Shown here: piece after piece, positions 13,016 to 18,913 of the stretch
Layout of the letters: each line of letters opens with the position of its first letter
Numbering within the stretch: the stretch's first letter is position 1
Source: an uncultured Spirochaetales bacterium
GTDB taxonomy: Bacteria; Spirochaetota; Spirochaetia; Sphaerochaetales; Sphaerochaetaceae
DNA: 18,913 nt
Assembly (NCBI GenBank): GCA_934276695.1
Contig: CAKQTF010000007.1
Span: 1-18,913, forward strand
Direction of reading: 5' to 3'
Position numbers and translations under genes: made by a program
Notes under the pieces: generated by a model
The model's input: the letters and a program-made list of their open reading frames with translations, nothing else
What the model was told of the DNA's origin: nothing
Databases searched by the model: none

Positions 13016-14314
13016 ATTTACAGAATTGCGATTGAGAAATTATACAGATGGAAGAACAGCAAGAATCGAAAGCCGTTGATTATTGAGGGTGCGAGGCAGG
13101 TTGGCAAGACCTGGCTGATGAAGGAGTTCGGTAAACAAGCATATGAAGATACTGTATATATCAACTTCGATTCAAATTCTGTGATAGCGGAACTGTTTGC
13201 TGCTGATTTAAATACGGATCGTCTGATCCTGGGATTGGAATTATATATAGGGCATAAGATTCTTCCGGACAGTACACTGCTTATTTTTGATGAGATACAG
13301 GAAGTACCGAGAGCACTTGCTTCTCTTAAGTATTTTTATGAGAATGCGCCAGAGTATCATATTGTATGCGCGGGTTCTCTTCTGGGAATAGCCTTGCATC
13401 ATGGAACGTCATTTCCTGTAGGCAAGGTCAATTTCTTAAAACTCTATCCACTCTCTTTCAGTGAGTTTTTAATGGCAACCGGCAATAAACGCTTTGCAGA
13501 GCTTCTTAAAATGCGTAATTACGAAATGATTACAAGTTTTAAACAGATTTATATCGATGCACTGAAACAGTATTATTTTGTAGGTGGCATGCCTGAGGCT
13601 GTGCAGGATTTTGCAGAAAACAAAGACTTCAATGAGGTCCGTGAGATTCAGAAGAGAATCGTTGATGCTTATGAGCAGGATTTTTCTAAGCATGCTCCAA
13701 TCGGGATTGTCCCTAAAATCCGTTTGCTTTGGAATAGTATTCCATCACAGCTTGCGAAGGAGAATAAGAAGTTTATATATGGACTTGTCCGAGAGGGTGG
13801 CAGAGCAAGAGAATATGAGACTGCCATTATGTGGCTTTCTGATTGTGGGCTTGTGCATAAAATCAGCCGTGTTAATGCATCTGGCATTCCATTGAAAGCT
13901 TATGAGGATCCCAAAGCATTCAAGTTGTTTGCAGTTGATGTTGGTCTCTTAGGCTGTATGACAGGGATTAGTCAGCATATTCTGCTTGATGGTGATAGCT
14001 TCTTCACTGAATTCAAAGGGGCACTGACTGAGCAGTATGTTTGCCAGCAATTGAAAGCAATTGAGGATTTAGGCATTTACTATTATACCAACGATAGAAG
14101 CTCCTGCGAGATTGGTTTTGTTGTTGATACTGGGGATCGTATTGTCCCTGTTGAAGTGAAGGCTGAGATTAACCTCAAAGCCAAGAGCCTCAAGACATAT
14201 CGGGAGAGGTTTAACCCTGAGCTGTCTATCCGTACTTCAATGGCTGATTATAAAAAGGATGACTGGCTTCTGAATCTGCCTCTTTATGCGATAGAGAATA
14301 TCAAAGCTGAATGA
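13016..14314 (+). CDS. AAA-family ATPase with C-terminal DUF4143 (copy C), apparent ATT start
   Basis: The frame extends 20 codons upstream of the first usual start (TTG 13076, which falls just before the P-loop). The extension reads YRIAIEKLYRWKNSKNRKPL, typical of the N-terminus of this family. GGAGG (13005-13009) lies 6 nt ahead of an ATT at 13016, exactly where an ATG is expected, so the 432-residue protein seems to start at ATT or to have lost its ATG. Numbered from there, the P-loop is GARQVGKT (25-32), Walker B LLIFDEIQ (88-95) and a sensor-like CAGSLLG (118-124). The C-terminal motif reads CEIGFVV followed by PVEVKAE: the usual Asp of EVDF/EIDF is Gly, while E-x-K is kept. The 3' end faces tRNA-Ser(CGA). 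Confidence 0.82.
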   Translation: MYRIAIEKLYRWKNSKNRKPLIIEGARQVGKTWLMKEFGKQAYEDTVYINFDSNSVIAELFAADLNTDRLILGLELYIGHKILPDSTLLIFDEIQEVPRALASLKYFYENAPEYHIVCAGSLLGIALHHGTSFPVGKVNFLKLYPLSFSEFLMATGNKRFAELLKMRNYEMITSFKQIYIDALKQYYFVGGMPEAVQDFAENKDFNEVREIQKRIVDAYEQDFSKHAPIGIVPKIRLLWNSIPSQLAKENKKFIYGLVREGGRAREYETAIMWLSDCGLVHKISRVNASGIPLKAYEDPKAFKLFAVDVGLLGCMTGISQHILLDGDSFFTEFKGALTEQYVCQQLKAIEDLGIYYYTNDRSSCEIGFVVDTGDRIVPVEVKAEINLKAKSLKTYRERFNPELSIRTSMADYKKDDWLLNLPLYAIENIKAE

Positions 14315-14340
14315 GATTACAGCTGCTGTAAATCATTTTT
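14315..14340 (+). terminator. Probable intrinsic terminator after ATPase copy C
   Basis: GATTACAG (14315-14322) pairs with CTGTAAATC (14326-14334), with one bulged A, around a CTG loop. Five T follow. The stem starts directly after the stop codon. It is rather weak because it is AT-rich. Confidence 0.5.
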
Positions 14341-14438
14341 CTGTAGCTTCCCCTTAGTTGGTCTGAGTCGATTGCTGAACAATGAGAAGCAATCTGTCAA
14401 TTGTATCCGAAGGAAGAGGCCTGCTGCTTTAATAGTTT

Positions 14439-14528
14439 CAGTGAGAAGGGGATTTGAACCCCTGAGAACGCTTTTGGCGCTCTAGACGATTTCGAGTCGT
14501 CCGCCTTCGACCTCTCGGCCATCTCACT
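14439..14528 (-). tRNA. tRNA-Ser (anticodon CGA)
   Basis: On the minus strand the acceptor stem AGTGAGA/TCTCACT is perfect and is followed by discriminator G. The anticodon stem GACGA/TCGTC encloses CTCGAAA, giving anticodon CGA, which reads UCG. The long class II variable arm (GAGCGC-CAAAA-GCGTTC) and the T-arm AGGGG-TTCAAAT-CCCCT are both clear. CCA is not encoded. It is another isolated serine tRNA, 5.5 kb from the first. Confidence 0.96.
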
Positions 14529-14658
14529 ATACTGCAGATTCTACTCTGAATTGCATTCGGTAGTCAAATAGCATGAGCACGCATGCTGATAACCTTGTTG
14601 CATTTTTCAAAGTCAAAGGTTTATTGTAGATAGAGTATTTATAGGAGATTCATTTTAT

Positions 14659-15498
14659 ATGAAGAAAGTTTTCATTAGCCTTGATACAGAAGGTCTTTCA
14701 GGGCTTACAAGCTGGGAGGAGATGTCAAATGATCCATCTGCAGCAGGTAAGGCATATATAAGAGAGCTCAATTGGATTATCGATGAGCTTTTCAAGTCAG
14801 CTCCGGAGATTGAGGAGATAACCCTATGCGACTCACATGCAAGGGGTGAGAATCTTCCATATGGTGTTTATGATGATCCGAGGATCACTATGATCTCAGG
14901 ATATCCTAGGCAGGATTACATGCTTGCAACTCTTGATTCATCGTATGATATGCTGATGCTTGTCGGCTATCATGGGATGATCGGTGCGAAGTATGCTCTG
15001 ATGGATCATTCATACAGCGCAGCAGGCCTGTATAATATCAGGATCAATGGCGACTATATGGGAGAAGTTGAGCTCAACAGCTATTATGCAGCATCACTTG
15101 GTGTGCCTCTTGCGTTCGTAGCTGGTGATGACATCCTTGAGGAAGAGCTCAGCCATACAGCACTTAAGCCTGAGTTCGTCCGCACAAAGGAAGGTCTTGG
15201 ACGCTTTGCTGCTAAGCTTTACAGCCCATCAGCACTTGAGAAGAAGTTCAGGGAAGGCACAAGGAGAGCTGTGGAGAGATGCAGGGCAAAGGATCTTCCT
15301 CTAGTCAATGCTGCATCTCCGATCAGGCTTGAGATGGATCTTGCTACGACTGTTATGGCTGATGCTGTGGAGATGATTCCTGTAGTCACAAGACCGGCAG
15401 GCCGCACTATTGCATATGAGTCTGAATCATTCAGGGATGTGATGCATATCATACTGGTCACAGCCATCATCACCGGAAGATACAGGGACTACAAATAA
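14659..15498 (+). CDS. dppA: M55-family D-aminopeptidase (DppA-like)
   Basis: The 279-residue protein aligns by motif with Bacillus subtilis DppA, a di-zinc D-aminopeptidase that releases D-Ala from D-Ala-D-Ala and related peptides. Visible sites are D9-T-E11-G (metal), CDSHARG with H60 (metal), GYHGMIG with H105 (metal), DHSYS with H117 (equivalent of the catalytic His115) and MGEVELN with E136 (metal). All are present, so the enzyme should be active. It is cytoplasmic, with no signal peptide. An AGGAG lies 11 nt ahead of the ATG. Next come an RpiR regulator after 1 bp and a dipeptide ABC transporter, as in the dpp operon layout. This supports hydrolysis of imported D-amino-acid-containing peptides, possibly from cell walls. 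Confidence 0.92.
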   Translation: MKKVFISLDTEGLSGLTSWEEMSNDPSAAGKAYIRELNWIIDELFKSAPEIEEITLCDSHARGENLPYGVYDDPRITMISGYPRQDYMLATLDSSYDMLMLVGYHGMIGAKYALMDHSYSAAGLYNIRINGDYMGEVELNSYYAASLGVPLAFVAGDDILEEELSHTALKPEFVRTKEGLGRFAAKLYSPSALEKKFREGTRRAVERCRAKDLPLVNAASPIRLEMDLATTVMADAVEMIPVVTRPAGRTIAYESESFRDVMHIILVTAIITGRYRDYK

Positions 15499-15499
15499 G

Positions 15500-16366
15500 A
15501 TGATGGACCCAATAGACAGGATAAGGGATTCCTATCAGGATATGAACACCACCAGACGGCGGATATCCGACTTTATCCTGTCGGATCCTGCATCCTGCTG
15601 CTTTCTGTCTATCCGTGAATTCGCAGAGAGAGCAGGCTGCACGGATGTCACTCTGATGGCTTATTGCAAAAGCCTGGGCTATGGGAGCTTCGCGGATTTC
15701 CGCAAGGCCCTTCAGGCCTATGTCCTCGAGTGGTCGAGACCGCTTGAGCGGATCAATATCGCGTCTTCCTCATCTGATGCATATTCGCTATGCAAGAAGA
15801 TCTATGAATCCGAGCGCGGGAGCATTGACAGCGCTTTTGCAAATACATCATCGGATAAGCTTATTGAGGCTGCATCTCTTATCGGGAGCAAGACGCGGAT
15901 CTTTGTAGCTGCCCATAATGCCAGCCGCATTGCAGCGCAGTATCTGAGCTACAGGTTTCTTTCCATCGGAGCGGAGATGAATGTGCTTGATCTCTCTGAT
16001 GTCCATCAGACAATTGAGCGTATTATCGCATCAGATCCAGATGATACACTCCTGATAAGCATCGCAACCCCGCCATATGGTGCCTCCACGGTTGCGCTTA
16101 CCGGGCTATGCAGCAAGCGCATGATACCGATTATATCATTCACTGATGACGGAAGCTCCCCGCTTGTCCCTCTCAGCACAGTGAGCTTCATATGCCCAGG
16201 CCTTCCTGAGATGAAGGGACTGACAACATCATATGTGCCGTTCTTCGCTCTATTTGATGCTCTTGTCTTCTTCTACAGCTATGAGAAGATGGCAAAGGGG
16301 AGGAGTGAAGATACCGAAGATGCTGAGAATGAATACATAAAACTGCTTGCAGAAGTTAAAAATTAA
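15500..16366 (+). CDS. RpiR/MurR-family transcriptional regulator
   Basis: The 288-residue protein has an N-terminal RpiR helix-turn-helix domain (about 1-78, with TTRRRISDFILSDP and the classical LSIREFAERAGCTDVTLMAYCKSLGYGSFADFRKAL). A SIS domain follows (about 118-250). The family binds sugar phosphates or related ligands through SIS motifs to control sugar or amino-sugar use. Here the motifs are unusual: the glycine-rich G-x-G-x-S loop reads AAHNASR (137-143) and the S-x-x-S/T turn reads ISIATPPYGAST. The ligand may thus not be a typical sugar phosphate. It starts one base after the dppA stop (TAAGATG), so it is co-transcribed and probably translationally coupled. It is a likely regulator of the peptide-uptake genes around it. 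Confidence 0.9.
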   Translation: MMDPIDRIRDSYQDMNTTRRRISDFILSDPASCCFLSIREFAERAGCTDVTLMAYCKSLGYGSFADFRKALQAYVLEWSRPLERINIASSSSDAYSLCKKIYESERGSIDSAFANTSSDKLIEAASLIGSKTRIFVAAHNASRIAAQYLSYRFLSIGAEMNVLDLSDVHQTIERIIASDPDDTLLISIATPPYGASTVALTGLCSKRMIPIISFTDDGSSPLVPLSTVSFICPGLPEMKGLTTSYVPFFALFDALVFFYSYEKMAKGRSEDTEDAENEYIKLLAEVKN

Positions 16367-16450
16367 TGCAGTTAGTCAAAACAAACTGAAATTATATGCA
16401 TTAAATTCTGATTTATCAAGCAAAAAATTATATTTACGCCTTAAATCCTA

Positions 16451-16479
16451 TTGATAGGGTAGTCTTATTTCTTTAGTAT
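16451..16479 (+). promoter_or_regulatory. Promoter ahead of the dipeptide transporter genes
   Basis: TTGATA (16451-16456) and TAGTAT (16474-16479) are 17 bp apart. Just downstream is an imperfect inverted repeat around TGCATAAT (16484-16491) and ATTGCA (16493-16498), near the expected start point. That repeat might be an RpiR operator, but it is weak. The promoter would let dppBCD be transcribed apart from dppA-rpiR. Confidence 0.5.
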
Positions 16480-16522
16480 TGTGTGCATAATTATTGCATG
16501 AATATACATATGGAGGAATATA

Positions 16523-17497
16523 ATGTGGAAGTATATCGTTAAAAGACTTCTTCTCATGATTCCGATTCTTCTTGGTGTTACATTCATTGTGTTCTTCATA
16601 ATGAACCTGACTCCGGGAGATCCTGCTGCAATTATTCTTGGTGATCAGGCCTCCGCAGAGGCCTTGGCAGCAAAGAGGATAGAGCTTGGCCTTGATAAGC
16701 CGCTTCTCGTAAGATATTTCAACTACATCTGGGATATGCTCCATGGAGACCTTGGCCAGTCCTATAAGAACCAGCTGAGTGTCTGGGACCAGGTGATTGA
16801 TAAGTTCCCTAATACAGCTGTGCTTGCTGTTGCTGGAATCTTCGTAGCCCTGATCATAGGAATACCGGTAGGCATAATATCTGCGAAGAAGCAGTATACA
16901 GCCCTGGATAATACATCTATGGTCCTTTCCCTGATTGGCGTATCGATGCCGAACTTCTGGCTGGGGCTTCTCCTTTCGCTTCTCTTTGCCCTGAAGCTCG
17001 GCTGGCTTCCTAGCCAGGGAATGGGGACCGGCTTTGTTGGTCTTCTGCGTTCGATAGTGCTTCCGGCTCTCACGCTTGGCACTGGTTCAGCTGCGACTGT
17101 AGTCAGGATGACAAGGTCATCGATGCTTGAGGTGATCAGGCAGGATTACATCTCAACTGCAAGAGCTAAGGGAATAAGCGAGAAGCAGGTGACTTTCCGT
17201 CATATGCTGAAGAATGCAATGATCCCTATTGTGACTGCTGTAGGCCTTCAGTTCGGACAGCTCCTTGGTGGTGCAATGCTCACAGAGACTGTATTCTCAT
17301 GGCCTGGCCTTGGCCGTCTCATGGTTGATTCAATCAACAGTAAGGATATTCCTATGGTAATGGGTGCAACAATATTCCTTGCAATCATGTTCTCTCTTGT
17401 GAATCTCATTGTAGACCTTGTCTATGCATTCATCGATCCTAGAATCAAGGGACAGTACAAGAAAGCAGGCTTTAAAGCCAGGAGGATTAAGGTATGA
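16523..17497 (+). CDS. dppB: Dipeptide/oligopeptide ABC transporter permease, DppB type
   Basis: The 324-residue integral membrane protein has an N-terminal MWKYIVKRLLLMIPILLGVTFIVF helix and the DppB/OppB signature NLTPGDPA (35-42). Six membrane segments in all are expected. The cytoplasmic EAA loop for contact with the ATPase reads ISTARAKGISEKQV-F-HMLKNAMIPIVT. GGAGGA at 16512-16517 is 5 nt from the ATG. The next permease overlaps by 4 bases (ATGA), so the two subunits are made together. It forms half of the pore for short peptides; nickel or sugar-oligomer variants exist in the same family, but the dppA neighbour favours peptides. Confidence 0.93.
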   Translation: MWKYIVKRLLLMIPILLGVTFIVFFIMNLTPGDPAAIILGDQASAEALAAKRIELGLDKPLLVRYFNYIWDMLHGDLGQSYKNQLSVWDQVIDKFPNTAVLAVAGIFVALIIGIPVGIISAKKQYTALDNTSMVLSLIGVSMPNFWLGLLLSLLFALKLGWLPSQGMGTGFVGLLRSIVLPALTLGTGSAATVVRMTRSSMLEVIRQDYISTARAKGISEKQVTFRHMLKNAMIPIVTAVGLQFGQLLGGAMLTETVFSWPGLGRLMVDSINSKDIPMVMGATIFLAIMFSLVNLIVDLVYAFIDPRIKGQYKKAGFKARRIKV

Positions 17498-18381
17498 GTG
17501 ATAAAGCACCTAAGCGCCGTGGTCTCTGGGCTGAGACCTGGAGAAGGTTCAGAAAAAATAAGCTTGCACTTGTAGGAATGGCATTCATATTGCTTCTTCT
17601 TGTGATTGCAATAACAACAATAGTTATAGACTTAGTGACAGATAAGTCGTTCTATAATGCACACGTGATCAAGCAGAACCTCCGCATGCGTCTCCAGGGA
17701 CCGAGCAGGGAGCATATCTTTGGCCTTGATGAATTCGGGCGTGATATATTCCTGAGAATGCTCTGGGCTGTGCGCTACTCGCTCTTCATGGGAGTCTTTG
17801 CGATATTCTTCTCTGTGATTGTCGGTGGCATATTCGGCTCTATTGCAGGATACTATGGAAAGGTAACGGATAACGTGATCATGCGCTTCATGGATATCCT
17901 TCTTGCAATCCCATCGATGCTTCTTGCAACAGCTATTGTTGCAGCTCTTGGCACAAGCCTTGTGAATGTGCTCATAGCAATCTCCATAAGCTATGTCCCG
18001 ACATTCGCGAGAACTGTCAGAGCATCAGTCCTCACTGTGAAGGACCAGGAATACATAGAGGCTGCAAAGGCTGTCGGAGCAAGTGATTTCAGGATCATAT
18101 TCAAATACATAATCCCGAATTCGATGGCACCGCTCATCGTCCAGGCTACTCTTGGCGTCGCAGGTGCAATACTCTCTATTGCAGGTCTTTCATTCCTCGG
18201 CCTCGGAATCCAGCCTCCTACGCCAGAGTGGGGCTCAATGCTCTCAAGTGCACGTTCATACATACGTGAAGGCTGGCATATCACAGTTATCCCAGGGCTT
18301 GGCATCATGCTCACGATTCTTGCCCTGAATGTCATGGGTGATGGTCTCAGGGATGCCCTTGACCCAAGGCTTAAGGACTAA
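17494..18381 (+). CDS. dppC: Dipeptide/oligopeptide ABC transporter permease, DppC type
   Basis: The 295-residue protein has an OppC-type N-terminus: a short cytoplasmic stretch with TWRRFRKNKLALVGMAFI and then the first helix. The family motif HIFGLDEFGRDIFLRMLWAVRYSL is present, as is the EAA loop EAAKAVGASDFRIIFKYIIPNSMAPLI. The C-terminal PPTPEWGSML and the ending DGLRDALDPRLKD are both standard. It pairs with DppB to form the membrane channel. The gene overlaps dppB by 4 bp and is followed 11 bp later by dppD. The protein is complete and ordinary for its family. Confidence 0.94.
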   Translation: MSDKAPKRRGLWAETWRRFRKNKLALVGMAFILLLLVIAITTIVIDLVTDKSFYNAHVIKQNLRMRLQGPSREHIFGLDEFGRDIFLRMLWAVRYSLFMGVFAIFFSVIVGGIFGSIAGYYGKVTDNVIMRFMDILLAIPSMLLATAIVAALGTSLVNVLIAISISYVPTFARTVRASVLTVKDQEYIEAAKAVGASDFRIIFKYIIPNSMAPLIVQATLGVAGAILSIAGLSFLGLGIQPPTPEWGSMLSSARSYIREGWHITVIPGLGIMLTILALNVMGDGLRDALDPRLKD

Positions 18382-18392
18382 GGAGGGAGACG

Positions 18393-18913
18393 ATGGCAGA
18401 AACATTACTTGAGATAAAGGATCTGAATATAAGCTATGAGACAGAGGATGGCATTGTTGAGGCTCTCAATGGAGTGTCGCTTAAGCTGTCTGTCGGAAAG
18501 ACTCTAGGCCTTGTCGGTGAGACAGGAGCAGGCAAGACAACACTTGCACGCGGGATAATGCGTCTTATCCCATCACCTCCAGGAAAGATACGCTCAGGAG
18601 AGATCCTCTATGAAGGCAAGGATCTCCTTAAGATGAATGATTCGGAGATCAGGAAAGTCAGGGGTAAGGAGATCTCGATGATCTTCCAGGATCCTATGAC
18701 AAGCCTTAACCCTGTCCTTACTGTAGGAGAGCAGATTGAGGAGGTTATCCAGTCCCACAATCCTTCAATGAAGAAGAATGAGCTTCAGGAGAAGGCTGGC
18801 GATATGCTTGAGATGGTCGGAATCCCTCGTGAGAGATCCGGCGAATTCCCTCATCAGTTCTCAGGCGGAATGAAGCAGAGAGTCGTTATTGCAATCGCGC
18901 ATGCATGCAATCC
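18393..18913 (+). CDS. dppD: Dipeptide ABC transporter ATP-binding protein, DppD type, 3' truncated by window edge
   Basis: The ATG at 18393 follows a strong AGGAGGGAG site. The 173 visible residues hold the ABC ATPase core: Walker A GETGAGKT (42-49), Q-loop FQDPMTSLNP (98-107), and the signature FSGGMKQR (156-163, an FSGGM variant of LSGGQ usual in DppD/OppD). The Walker B strand is just beginning (VVIAIAHACN) when the window ends. The DppD/OppD assignment comes from the IYEGKDLL-type insertion, the Q-loop sequence and gene order. DppF and a substrate-binding protein would be expected further right and are not visible here. Confidence 0.94.
   Translation, partial: MAETLLEIKDLNISYETEDGIVEALNGVSLKLSVGKTLGLVGETGAGKTTLARGIMRLIPSPPGKIRSGEILYEGKDLLKMNDSEIRKVRGKEISMIFQDPMTSLNPVLTVGEQIEEVIQSHNPSMKKNELQEKAGDMLEMVGIPRERSGEFPHQFSGGMKQRVVIAIAHACN

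Noticed and set aside
8917..14528. The two tRNA-Ser genes as boundaries of an integrated island
   Set aside because: No integrase, no duplicated tRNA end and no att-like direct repeat found. The interval is mostly a standard feo operon, and the tRNAs have different anticodons and sequences.
16363..16404. TTAATGCA ... TGCATTAA inverted repeat after the RpiR gene
   Set aside because: 8-bp AT-rich arms with 26 bp between them and no T-tract. Too weak to call a terminator or operator.
1..18913. CRISPR array, transposase, prophage or reverse-transcriptase-based defence system
   Set aside because: No regularly spaced direct repeats, and none of the readable proteins carries transposase, integrase, phage structural or reverse transcriptase motifs.

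Overview
The window reads as chromosomal DNA of an anaerobic bacterium, moderately AT-rich in most intergenic gaps, with purine-rich Shine-Dalgarno sites. A host-associated spirochaete (Sphaerochaeta/Treponema-like) is my best guess. It rests on short lipobox lipoproteins of unknown family, several AAA/DUF4143 ATPases, an oxygen-labile ferrous-iron uptake locus, and a peptide-scavenging cluster. Nothing in the window fixes the taxon, and I could not run a similarity search.

Layout. (1) Positions 1-2710: the 3' end of a cation diffusion facilitator, then two tandem paralogous lipoproteins of unknown function, each followed by a near-identical intrinsic terminator. (2) Positions 2710-8900: an accessory patch. 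It holds an AAA/DUF4143 ATPase, a 60-residue repeat protein, a degraded-looking stretch, a hipBA toxin-antitoxin pair, a second AAA/DUF4143 ATPase, an AraC/GyrI-type regulator preceded by a tiny coupled ORF, and a decayed fragment of yet another DUF4143 ATPase lying against tRNA-Ser(GGA). (3) Positions 9050-12730: an iron module. A short DtxR-type repressor and a small membrane protein are divergent from feoA-feoA-feoB plus a Cys-rich FeoB-associated peptide. The shared intergenic region carries two large inverted repeats. (4) Positions 12990-14340: a third AAA/DUF4143 ATPase whose apparent start codon is ATT, followed by tRNA-Ser(CGA). (5) Positions 14659-18913: an M55 D-aminopeptidase (DppA-like), an RpiR-family regulator, and a dipeptide ABC transporter (DppB, DppC, start of DppD). 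This looks like an uptake and degradation unit for D-amino-acid or cell-wall peptides.

How the parts work together. In the Feo module, the DtxR protein with bound Fe(II) would be expected to bind the paired operators. These overlap the best dtxR promoter and reach the feoA ribosome-binding site, so one site cluster could control both directions. In the peptide module, DppBCD would import short peptides and DppA would release D-amino acids from them, with the RpiR protein as the likely local regulator. The three ATPases and the remnant form a dispersed family within about 12 kb. Their C-terminal nuclease-like motifs are lost at different positions. I found no CRISPR array, transposase, integrase or complete novel multi-gene system. 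The most notable items are the Feo operator pair, the ATT start, the tiny ORF ahead of the AraC gene, the duplicated lipoprotein-terminator unit, and the repeat microprotein.
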